This document shows, piece by piece, positions 1 through 6,106 of a stretch of DNA of 6,140 bases (positions are counted from its first letter, which is position 1; each line of letters begins with the position of its first letter). Origin of the DNA: Verrucomicrobiota bacterium (lineage in GTDB: Bacteria > Verrucomicrobiota > Verrucomicrobiia > Chthoniobacterales > JAFAMB01); assembly GCA_019242435.1 (NCBI GenBank), contig JAFAVN010000053.1:1-6140 (forward strand), read 5' to 3'. A program made the translations under genes and the position numbers. The notes beneath the pieces were generated by a model that searched no databases, was not told where the DNA came from, and saw nothing but the letters and a program-made list of their open reading frames with translations.

Positions 1-2234
1 CACTCAATGATATCGCCCACCTCATATTCGGTGAAATCGCCCAGTTTTATACCGCACTCAACGCCGGCCCGGACCTCTTTTACATCATCCTGGAAGCGCC
101 GAAGGGTGGCAATCCCGCCATCGTAGATCGGCTGGCGTTTACGCAGCACACGTGCTCGGCCGTTACGAATAATACGTCCATCGGTAACAAAACAACCTGC
201 CACCGTCCCCTTCGAAAGCTCGAACACCTGTCGGACCTCCGCATGACCGGTAACGGCCTCGCGAATCTCCGGATCCAGCATCCCGACCATCGCTTCTTTT
301 ACTTGGTCGATCAATTCGTAGATGATGCTGAAAAGCTTGATTTGAATTCCTTCGCGCTTGGCTGCGGCCGCGGCTTGGCTTTCGGTCTTCACATTGAAGC
401 CGACTATGACCGCATTGGAAGCGCTGGCCAGCAACACGTCCGATTCGGAAATAGCGCCAACCCCGGAATGGATAATTTCCAAGTCGATCTTCTTACTTTC
501 AATGTGATCGAGTGCGGCCGCGATCGCTTCACATGAACCTTGGACGTCGCACTTCAAGATCAGTTGGAGCTGCTTTTTACCTTCGCCCAGGTTATCAAAC
601 AGAGACTCCAGCGTGGCACGTTGGGGCATCGCCAGTTTCTGGGTTCGCAGTTCCAGCAATCGTTCGTCGCCCAGGGTCCGGGCAGACCGCTCAGAATCCA
701 TAACTGAGAGCTCGTCTCCTGCATTCGGAAGACCGGTAAATCCGAGAACCTTCACCGGGGTAGAAGGGCCGGCCTCTTTCAGGTTCTGGCCGGCATCTCC
801 GATCAAAGACTTCACTTTACCCCAATAATTTCCACAAATGAACGGCTGACCCACTTTCAGCGTGCCCATGCGCACGATCACTGTCGCGGTAGGACCTCTT
901 CCAGGTTCCACCTGAGCTTCAATCACGGTCCCGCGAGCTAGAGCACTGGGACTAGCTTTGAGCTCCATGATTTCTGCCTGGAGCAGCATCATTTCGAGCA
1001 AGTGGTCAATACCGGTCCCTTTGGTGGCGGATACGAGGCAACAAATGGTGGTGCCACCCCAATCCTCAGGTGTCAGGCCGCGTTCTTGAAGCTGGGTTTT
1101 GACCCGATCCGGATTTGCCGATGCCAGGTCAATCTTGTTTATCGCGACGATGATCGACACTTTTGCCGCTTTTGCGTGATTCAGTGCCTCAACCGTTTGG
1201 GGCATTATTCCGTCATCCGCAGCCACTACCAGTACCACGATATCGGTTACATTTGCGCCTCGAGCCCGCATGGCGGTAAAGGCCTCATGACCGGGGGTAT
1301 CTAAGAAAGTGATCTTTTGGCCGTTGTGCGCCACCGTATAGGCCCCGATATGTTGCGTAATGCCGCCCGCCTCGCCGGCGGCGACCCGTGTCTTACGGAT
1401 CGCATCCATCAACGAAGTTTTGCCGTGGTCGACATGACCCATGAAAGTGATTATGGGAGGCCTGGGCTGCAGCTCTTCTGCGGGAGGCGCCACCACCGGC
1501 GGGGCCTTTTCCACGACTGGTTCCGGCTTGTGCACTCCGCCGCCTTTTTCTCGCTTTTCAACCTCGAAAACGAATCCGTGCTTTCTGCAGATGGCGGCCG
1601 CGACATCGGGCTCAATAGTGTGGTTGATCGCCGCGAAGATATTCATTTCCATCAGGTCACTGATGAGTTGGAAGGGCTTAATTCCAATGCGCTGAGCCAG
1701 TTCGCGCACAATGATTGGCGGCTTAATATGAACCACCTTCTCTTCAGGAGCTGCGGCAGCCTTGTCGACGTTTGCCGGCGTTTCGGCCGGAAGGGGAACC
1801 GCTTGATTCTCCGGCTCCGACGGTCGCGCCGTTTGCCTGGTAATGCTCGAGGTTGGTCTGATCTTCGAAATCGGGGGAAGTACCGAACGGGTCTCCCGGG
1901 TCTCCGCGGAGCCGCTTGATTCCGGCTTCTTCGGGCGTTTTTCTTCTATCAAAGAAACCGTTTCTGGTTTCGGCAGCGGCGTCGCCGGGGGAGGTGAGGG
2001 TGCCGGCTCTTTAGCGGCCGGAGACGTTGCGGGCGGTGGCGCTTGAGAGCGAGCTTTGCTGATTGGAGGAACACCGGAACGCCTTACCGGTCGCTCCTCT
2101 CTTGCAGGACGTTTCTCTTTTTGAGAGATGAGATCAGTGGATGTTTTGGGCGCAGCGGGTTTCTCGGCCTTGTGCTCAGCCTTTGGCGTGGTCTTGGATG
2201 CAGGATCTTTTCGAGTGCTCGCTCGCGTAGCCAT
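1..2234 (-). CDS. infB: Translation initiation factor IF-2 (3' end cut by window edge)
   Basis: IF-2 is the GTPase that brings fMet-tRNA to the 30S subunit and promotes 50S joining in the cytoplasm. The frame is open from ATG at 2234 to the left edge, giving 744 full codons. Residues 1-166 are a Pro/Ala/Lys/Glu-rich, probably disordered leader that twice contains PPISK. Residues about 167-225 form the IF2_N-type helical module. The G domain follows: G1 GHVDHGKT at 266-273, GGITQHIGAY (G2), DTPGH at 312-316 (G3), NKID at 366-369 (G4) and SATKGTG (G5). Spacing between G1, G3 and G4 equals that of E. coli IF-2. The last residues, VRAGVECGIKLGDF...VGDIIE, match the end of the fMet-tRNA-binding C2 domain, so probably only about ten residues are missing. 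It lies 43 nt downstream of nusA and is presumably co-transcribed. A weak purine run AGAGAG ends 11 nt before the ATG. The leader is shorter than in E. coli and lacks the extra N-terminal subdomain. Confidence 0.97.
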   Translation of the reverse strand, partial: MATRASTRKDPASKTTPKAEHKAEKPAAPKTSTDLISQKEKRPAREERPVRRSGVPPISKARSQAPPPATSPAAKEPAPSPPPATPLPKPETVSLIEEKRPKKPESSGSAETRETRSVLPPISKIRPTSSITRQTARPSEPENQAVPLPAETPANVDKAAAAPEEKVVHIKPPIIVRELAQRIGIKPFQLISDLMEMNIFAAINHTIEPDVAAAICRKHGFVFEVEKREKGGGVHKPEPVVEKAPPVVAPPAEELQPRPPIITFMGHVDHGKTSLMDAIRKTRVAAGEAGGITQHIGAYTVAHNGQKITFLDTPGHEAFTAMRARGANVTDIVVLVVAADDGIMPQTVEALNHAKAAKVSIIVAINKIDLASANPDRVKTQLQERGLTPEDWGGTTICCLVSATKGTGIDHLLEMMLLQAEIMELKASPSALARGTVIEAQVEPGRGPTATVIVRMGTLKVGQPFICGNYWGKVKSLIGDAGQNLKEAGPSTPVKVLGFTGLPNAGDELSVMDSERSARTLGDERLLELRTQKLAMPQRATLESLFDNLGEGKKQLQLILKCDVQGSCEAIAAALDHIESKKIDLEIIHSGVGAISESDVLLASASNAVIVGFNVKTESQAAAAAKREGIQIKLFSIIYELIDQVKEAMVGMLDPEIREAVTGHAEVRQVFELSKGTVAGCFVTDGRIIRNGRARVLRKRQPIYDGGIATLRRFQDDVKEVRAGVECGIKLGDFTEYEVGDIIE

Positions 2235-2277
2235 GAATGATCTGTCTCTCTAAATATCGCGTTGGCGCCATCATATT

Positions 2278-3540
2278 TCAGATGGACGCCAGTTTTCGTT
2301 CGTGTTCCTTTTTTGCGGATTCCTGAATCTGCCGTGCTCGTTCCGGATCGATCATCGCAATCTCGGCGATGTCGTTTGAGTCGGCTTCCAGAATTCCATC
2401 GATACTGTTCATCCCGGCTCTAGCCAAGGACCGAGCAGTTTCTTCGTCGATGTTCAAGGTCTTGGCAAGCGTACTGATAGCTTGCGCCAACTTTTGCTCG
2501 AACGCCTGCGTTACAGATTCGTCTTTCGAGATATTAATCTCCCACCCCGTCAACCGTGACGTCAACCGGGCGTTTTGTCCGCGACGACCGATCGCCAGCG
2601 ACAACTGGTCTTCGTCTACCGTTACCTGCACAGCTTTCCGGTCTTCGTCGATCGTGATCGACTTAATTTTTGCCGGCTTCAGTGCTTCCATCACAAATTC
2701 ACGCGGATCTTCGCTCCATCGAATGATATCGACCTTTTCCTGGTTGAGCTCCCGGACAATGTTTTTTACTCGGGAACCGCGCATCCCGACGCAGGCGCCC
2801 ACTGGGTCCACTTTCTCGTCCGCAGACCAGACCGCTATCTTGGTGCGGTAACCGGCCTCGCGGGAGATCGCTTTAATTTCTACTGTGCGATCTGCGATTT
2901 CGCTGACCTCCACTTCGAATAGGCGGCGCACGAAATTAGGATGGCTACGGGAGATAATAATTTCAGGCCCGCGGTTGGTATTTTCAACCGCCACCACGTA
3001 AGCTCGGATCCGATCACCTATATTGTAATCTTCCGTTGCCACTCGTTCACGCATCGGCATCACCGCCTCGAATTTGCCGAGGTCAACGATCACATCGGAT
3101 CGATCAAACCGGCGCACCGTGCCGCTGACGATCTCGCCCGCCCGATCTTTAAACTCGTCAAAGATCATTTCCTTCTCGATCTGCCGGATGCGCTGCAAAA
3201 TAGCCTGGCGTGCGGTCTGCGCTGCGATCCGACCAAAACCTTCCGGCGTGACTACTACCTCGATTACGTCTCCGACGTTTGCGTCAGGTTTGATCTTTCG
3301 GGCACGCGACAGAAGAATCTCGTCATGGATGTTGCGAACATTTTCTACCACGATCAGGTTTGCCAGAGCGGTGATCTCGCCGGTTTTCGAGTCGATGGCC
3401 ACCCGCAAATCCCGGGCCGGCCCGACGCTTTTCTTTGCGGCAGTGAGCAAGGCTCCGGATAGGGCCTCCAGCAGCACTTCGCGCTTGATACCTTTCTCGC
3501 GCTCCATGTAATCGAGTACTGCAAGTAGATCGCTGTTCAT
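2278..3540 (-). CDS. nusA: Transcription termination/antitermination protein NusA
   Basis: NusA binds RNA polymerase and nascent RNA, and modulates pausing, termination and antitermination. From ATG at 3540 the product has 420 residues. Residues 1 to about 125 are the RNAP-binding N-terminal domain (begins MNSDLLAVLDYMEREKGI). About 137-200 are an S1 domain (IVSGTVRRFDRSDVIVDLG). The KH1 loop GMRGSRVKNI lies near 252-261 and the KH2 loop IGRRGQNARL near 317-326. About 345-420 are a short helical, helix-hairpin-helix-like tail (LNIDEETARSLARAGMNSIDG). The reading frame stays open to a GTG at 3567, nine codons upstream. I chose the ATG because family members typically start with MNSD-like sequence, and because the extra codons lie inside a perfect palindrome. 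No clear Shine-Dalgarno precedes either start. It is the first gene of the nusA-infB unit. rimP, which often precedes nusA, is not upstream. Length is compatible with NusA proteins lacking E. coli's duplicated acidic C-terminal repeats. Confidence 0.96.
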   Translation of the reverse strand: MNSDLLAVLDYMEREKGIKREVLLEALSGALLTAAKKSVGPARDLRVAIDSKTGEITALANLIVVENVRNIHDEILLSRARKIKPDANVGDVIEVVVTPEGFGRIAAQTARQAILQRIRQIEKEMIFDEFKDRAGEIVSGTVRRFDRSDVIVDLGKFEAVMPMRERVATEDYNIGDRIRAYVVAVENTNRGPEIIISRSHPNFVRRLFEVEVSEIADRTVEIKAISREAGYRTKIAVWSADEKVDPVGACVGMRGSRVKNIVRELNQEKVDIIRWSEDPREFVMEALKPAKIKSITIDEDRKAVQVTVDEDQLSLAIGRRGQNARLTSRLTGWEINISKDESVTQAFEQKLAQAISTLAKTLNIDEETARSLARAGMNSIDGILEADSNDIAEIAMIDPERARQIQESAKKEHERKLASI

Positions 3541-3551
3541 AAAAACAATAA

Positions 3552-3567
3552 GTGACCGATCGGTCAC
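3552..3567. promoter_or_regulatory. Perfect 16-bp palindrome in nusA leader (possible operator or RNA hairpin)
   Basis: GTGACCGATCGGTCAC equals its own reverse complement across all 16 bases. It ends 11 nt before the nusA ATG and lies downstream of the candidate promoter. Its symmetry and TGACCG/CGGTCA half-sites resemble operators bound by dimeric TetR-family repressors. In RNA it could instead fold to a 6-bp stem with a GAUC loop close to the ribosome entry site. Which role applies, if either, cannot be decided from one sequence. Confidence 0.4.
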
Positions 3568-3609
3568 GGATCCGGCTTATCAGCCCGCTCCGGCGATTTC
3601 GGTCGAGTT

Positions 3610-3714
3610 TTCTAATCTATGACTAAAAAGAGGAGCGTCAAGCAGAGGGGGTTGAGCGGTCGATAGGCGGGATTCCGCAGGTTCTAATCCAGGACTTAGA
3701 ATTCGAGATTCTAA
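3610..3714. repeat. Cluster of TTCTAA/TTAGAA motifs between nusA and the HAD gene
   Basis: Four copies of a 6-base motif occur in about 105 bases: TTCTAATC at 3610-3617 and again at 3682-3689, TTAGAA (the inverted form) at 3696-3701, and TTCTAA at 3709-3714. The last two form a perfect inverted repeat with 7-bp arms, TTAGAAT (3696-3702) and ATTCTAA (3708-3714), around a 5-nt spacer. The segment is AT-rich compared with its surroundings and lies between two divergent starts. It could be a regulator-binding region, or a lineage-specific intergenic simple repeat. The leftmost copy overlaps the proposed nusA -10 element. Confidence 0.4.
3614..3641 (-). promoter_or_regulatory. Candidate sigma-70-type promoter for nusA-infB
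   Basis: On the minus strand TTGACG (3641-3636, five of six matches to the -35 consensus) is followed after 16 nt by TAGATT (3619-3614, four of six matches to the -10 consensus). Initiation would fall near 3607 and give a leader of roughly 65 nt before the nusA ATG. The -10 is imperfect, so this is a plausible but unproven promoter. Confidence 0.45.
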
Positions 3715-3746
3715 ATTCGAAGTTTTACATTCCGGCTCCGTTCTCT

Positions 3747-4406
3747 ATGAAAGTCATCACCTTCGATGCCGGCAACACATTGATCCGGCTCAATCAACCT
3801 GTGGGTGTTACCTATGCCGCTGTGGCGGAAAGGTTTGGCGTTAAGTTAGCCCCGGCCAGTCTCGAGCGAGGGTTCAAAGCCGCGTGGAAGAGCGTGCCGC
3901 CTTTACCGGAAGCACCTGGGCCACGCCCGGACGACGGCCGGAGTTGGTGGCGGGCCGTTGTCATCCAGACGCTCGAGTTGACAGGAGAAAAGGTCGAGCC
4001 TTTCGATAACTACTTCGACGCGGTTTATCGCGAATTCGGGCTGCCGGGGATTTGGCGGCTGGAACCGGGAGCGCTCGATCTGCTGTCCGACCTGCGAGTT
4101 GCCGGCTTCCGTCTGGGAATTATTTCCAATTTCGATCTTCGGCTCCGGCATATCCTTGAGCATCTCGGCGTCTTGGACTTCTTCGAACAGATCATCATCT
4201 CCAGCCAGATTGGCGCTGATAAACCCTCTCCGCGCATTTTCCAGGCAGCGATCGAGCGCTTCGGAGTTGAACCCCAGGAAATGTTGCATGTCGGTGACGA
4301 TAAGGCGGCCGACGGCGATGGCGCTCGCCAGGCGGGGATGCAGACATTCATTCTAGGTTTGGGCGGCAGCGGCTTAAAGGAGCTCCGGGAACGAGTGGGC
4401 TTGTAG
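3747..4406 (+). CDS. HAD-superfamily hydrolase, subfamily IA, REG-2/HDHD3-like
   Basis: The 219-residue product has the HAD Rossmann-type fold motifs in order. Motif I is FDAGNTLI with nucleophile Asp7. A helical cap spans roughly residues 16-105. Motif II is GIISNFD with Ser127. Motif III is GADKPSPRIF with Lys159. Motif IV is HVGDDKAADGDGAR with Asp184, Asp185 and Asp189 for Mg2+ binding. Family members hydrolyse phosphate esters or related bonds through an aspartyl-enzyme intermediate in the cytoplasm. The opening, NTLIRLNQPVGVTYAAVAERFG, resembles the REG-2/HDHD3-like branch. The second motif I Asp, the usual acid/base of phosphatases, is Gly9 here, so phosphatase activity is uncertain and the substrate is unknown. 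The start is the first ATG of the conserved hydrophobic strand; no Shine-Dalgarno is visible. The gene is divergent from nusA and has no co-directional partner. No homologous function can be assigned more narrowly. Confidence 0.88.
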   Translation: MKVITFDAGNTLIRLNQPVGVTYAAVAERFGVKLAPASLERGFKAAWKSVPPLPEAPGPRPDDGRSWWRAVVIQTLELTGEKVEPFDNYFDAVYREFGLPGIWRLEPGALDLLSDLRVAGFRLGIISNFDLRLRHILEHLGVLDFFEQIIISSQIGADKPSPRIFQAAIERFGVEPQEMLHVGDDKAADGDGARQAGMQTFILGLGGSGLKELRERVGL

Positions 4407-4446
4407 GAGTTCGGAGAAGCATGCGGCTCGCTTTACGGACCCCAAA

Positions 4447-4473
4447 AAGCTGACGCTCCCACGGCATCAGCTT
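4447..4473. terminator. Candidate bidirectional terminator hairpin
   Basis: AAGCTGA (4447-4453) and TCAGCTT (4467-4473) are perfect inverted arms around a 13-nt spacer that can add two or three more pairs. Read on the minus strand, the second arm runs into an uninterrupted TTTTT. On the plus strand it is followed by a looser T-rich stretch. The hairpin lies 40 nt after the HAD stop and 22 nt beyond the end of the convergent protease relic, the right place to end both transcripts. Stem GC content is modest. Confidence 0.45.
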
Positions 4474-4495
4474 GCTTCTAAATTTTGCGAGCAAA

Positions 4496-4840
4496 TTACT
4501 TCTCACTGGTGATCGTTTTCCTCTTACCGTTGTTTTGCCTCACTGGCAGCCGACCGGTCAGAACGAGCGCTAAAATCACCAGGAGGGGCAATATCCATCC
4601 GGTCCATCAAGTATAGTTGCCTGAGCCGTATCGAATGGAGCTTTGGAATCGGACAACAGATGTGCGATACCGGCTGAATCATTGAGGGTTCCATGTGCCA
4701 CGACACCCGCCCAGATGTTACCGGCCGCTAACCGGAGTCAGCCAATTAAAACACCGGTTATAATGCAAAAAATTATCATCAGACCGACACCAACCCTTGG
4801 ATGGTGTTAAGACCAGCGACGCTTTCTGGGCCAGTCCCAA
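4496..4840 (-). pseudogene. Decayed C-terminal part of a CPBP-family intramembrane metalloprotease
   Basis: Reading leftward from 4806 in one frame gives HHPRVGVGLMIIFCIITG, a membrane helix. A TGA stop (4740-4738) then occurs where related proteins usually have Trp (IG-stop-LRL for IGWLRL). The frame continues GNIWAGVVAHGTLNDSAGI, the C-terminal signature of the CPBP (Abi) protease family, with the conserved His codon at 4695-4693. After ILDGPDG a frameshift near 4592-4600 moves coding to another frame, LPLLVILALVLTGRL, the last membrane helix. That frame ends at TAA 4498-4496. A further in-frame TAA at 4809-4807 precedes the HHPR segment, and upstream only weak similarity remains (GLAQKASL near 4837-4814). 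The N-terminal half with the EExxxR motif is not present. Intact CPBP proteins are multi-pass membrane proteases (CAAX processing, bacteriocin self-immunity). I infer a dead gene. Sequencing error could explain one lesion, but not the missing N-terminus. Confidence 0.72.
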
Positions 4841-4875
4841 AGTGGCCGCCGATGCATTTATTTTCGTAACCGCCG

Positions 4876-4889
4876 CGCCGGGTCCGGCG
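4876..4889. other. GC-rich inverted repeat just upstream of the small secreted-protein gene
   Basis: CGCCGG (4876-4881) and CCGGCG (4884-4889) are perfect inverted arms, foldable to a 5-bp GC stem with a 4-nt loop. The plus strand continues TTTAATGTTTTATAG, so it resembles a weak intrinsic terminator or attenuator. It ends 17 nt before the ATG at 4907. No ribosome-binding site is seen between the hairpin and the start. It may be an RNA leader element of that gene, a remnant, or chance. Confidence 0.3.
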
Positions 4890-4906
4890 TTTAATGTTTT
4901 ATAGCT

Positions 4907-5113
4907 ATGAAAAAATTGTTATTTGGTATTTCGGCTTTGTTTACGGTGCTGTTGTTCAGCCCGAAACCAGCCAATGCCGCGGTCGTAATCGTCACAACCG
5001 GGCCCGGGTATTATGCGCCTGGATGGTACTGGGGCCCTTACGGTTATCGGTACTATCACCGTCCGTACTGGCATAGAAGATACTGGCACCACGGTCGCTG
5101 GTATTATCGGTAG
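4907..5113 (+). CDS. Small exported Tyr/Trp/His/Arg-rich protein, function unknown
   Basis: The 68-residue product begins with a classical Sec signal peptide: MKKLL n-region, hydrophobic core ISALFTVLLF, and a probable cleavage site ANA|A after residue 24. The mature 44 residues hold 11 Tyr, 5 Trp, 4 His and 6 Arg, with no Cys, Asp, Glu or Lys, so the peptide is strongly basic and aromatic. Its C-terminus is a loose repeat of Tyr-Trp-His/Arg units (PYWHRRYWHHGRWYYR). I do not recognise a named family. Similar short secreted Tyr/Gly/His-rich proteins are, from general knowledge, common as hypotheticals in Verrucomicrobia and other environmental bacteria. The signal peptide argues for a real gene despite its length. 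A longer overlapping frame starting at 4894 lacks these features. No Shine-Dalgarno is present; a GC-rich hairpin lies directly upstream. It is convergent with the secreted-protein gene ending at 5210. An outer-surface or periplasmic location is inferred; metal, nucleic-acid or polysaccharide binding would be guesses. Confidence 0.75.
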   Translation: MKKLLFGISALFTVLLFSPKPANAAVVIVTTGPGYYAPGWYWGPYGYRYYHRPYWHRRYWHHGRWYYR

Positions 5114-5209
5114 GCTGTCCTCGCGTGGCAGAGTCCCGCATCTGACAATAAAAGCGAATTCTCTGGCGTCCGGGCATACTGACGCAAAAATCTTCCGGCA
5201 ACTTCATGC

Positions 5210-5716
5210 TTATGGTGTGCCCGAGCCAACGAACTCAGCGCTGACGGTTTCGAATTTCGTAACCTGTCCGACTGCCGGTTCACTGCTCACAACGTAACAG
5301 CCGGATCCGACAAACTGGTCGAACCGAGTATCAAACACCATTAAACAGCGCAATTGCGCAGGTTCAGCCCGGCCGTCGGGCCCCTGATTTTTGGTGTACT
5401 CTTCGAGCTGTTTTTTCGTCGGCCTGAGCGTTTTCACTGAAATGTAGCGATGGCTGGCAACGTGCCTTTTCCCCTTTTTAACGGCAGCGAGATAGTTTTT
5501 AACCTGCTGCTCCGCTGTTGCCTGCTGTTCCGCAGTCGGTGTGTAGGAATAGTTCGAATCGTAACTGCTGGCGTAACTCGAGTACGTTGGACCCCCATAA
5601 GGGCCTGAGTAGCCATAATGCCCATGCCCGCCGGAATTACCATGGGCCAGACAGAGGGGAGAAAACGAGCATAATCCAGTCGCCACGAAGCTGACGACGC
5701 AGGAGTGTAATTTCAT
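5210..5716 (-). CDS. Exported protein with Gly/His/Tyr-rich linker and unknown C-terminal domain
   Basis: From ATG at 5716 the product has 168 residues. Residues 1-24 are a signal peptide (MKLHSCVVSFVATGL, probable cleavage CLA|HG) without a good lipobox. Residues 25 to about 59 are low-complexity Gly/His/Tyr/Ser sequence (HGNSGGHGHYGYSGPYGG). Residues 61-71 contain a tandem TAEQQ-A-TAEQQ leading into a helix and a basic segment (VKKGKRH). Residues about 90-168 look like a compact mixed domain with two cysteines, Cys124 and Cys140, that could form a disulfide outside the cytoplasm. FVGSG occurs twice, at 135-139 and 162-166. The frame extends to a TTG at 5761, but that start would put 15 extra residues before a canonical signal peptide, so I prefer the ATG. 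No Shine-Dalgarno is evident. It converges on the small aromatic protein gene with a 96-nt gap. I do not recognise the domain and assign no function. Confidence 0.75.
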   Translation of the reverse strand: MKLHSCVVSFVATGLCSFSPLCLAHGNSGGHGHYGYSGPYGGPTYSSYASSYDSNYSYTPTAEQQATAEQQVKNYLAAVKKGKRHVASHRYISVKTLRPTKKQLEEYTKNQGPDGRAEPAQLRCLMVFDTRFDQFVGSGCYVVSSEPAVGQVTKFETVSAEFVGSGTP

Positions 5717-6106
5717 AGGATTGGTGAGTTTCAATAAACGCAAGAGCCGCAATTCGCCCAAACAACGAGCGTGCCGTAACTTGCGATAGCAGTGATCGTG
5801 CCGCGATGAACGATGTGAGCTAAGTGCCTGTTAGAGAGCTGATTATCGATGCAGACGGCAGAATTCCGCCGGGCTGATCTATTGCGGAAATGGACCTATT
5901 TTTCCCAAGTATGGGATGCGATCTCCATTGCGTGCCGTCCGAAAGTTAACCAATCCATCGGATGATTACGTTTTAATGACGTCCCTTATCTCCATACCCG
6001 AGACTGTCCGTCTGCCCGTCGACGATCAAGATTTTCTGCGGAGGCGCTGTAAAAACGGCCACAGGAGCCTCGTAACATATAGACCTAGGCCACCCGAATC
6101 AGAAAA
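5717..6106. other. Gene-free stretch between the secreted-protein gene and the tRNA
   Basis: I find no convincing coding frame, RNA gene or insertion sequence in these 390 bases. Both strands carry frequent stops and no recognisable domain. The part nearest 5716 should hold the promoter of the minus-strand secreted-protein gene, but no clear -35/-10 pair stands out. The only local structure noted is an imperfect palindrome at 5856-5871, CGGCAGAATTCCGCCG, which has one mismatched pair across 16 bases. Confidence 0.5.

Noticed and set aside
1317..1919. 200-codon plus-strand open frame opposite infB
   Set aside because: It is antisense to the conserved IF2 G domain and N-terminal module. It has no recognisable motifs and is explained by codon bias of the real gene.
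2369..3511. Several plus-strand open frames opposite nusA
   Set aside because: They are shadows of the S1/KH coding sequence, with Ser/Arg/Cys-rich translations lacking any domain.
3721..3746. Possible -10 (TACATT) for the HAD gene
   Set aside because: No acceptable -35 element lies at the right distance, so it cannot be told from chance in AT-rich sequence.
3903..4351. Two minus-strand open frames opposite the HAD gene
   Set aside because: The plus-strand frame carries all four HAD motifs; the opposite frames carry none.
4524..4706. 60-codon minus-strand open frame in the CPBP relic
   Set aside because: It is out of frame with the CPBP signature, which is read in the frame through 4695. 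Its own translation resembles nothing.
5013..5297. 94-codon plus-strand open frame and overlapping minus frame 4992-5207
   Set aside because: They overlap the signal-peptide-bearing small gene and the C-terminus of the minus-strand exported protein, and have no signal or domain of their own.
6046..6072. Possible intrinsic terminator downstream of the tRNA (minus strand GGC...GCC then TTTTT)
   Set aside because: A T-run is present, but the stem is only about three pairs, too weak to support a terminator call.
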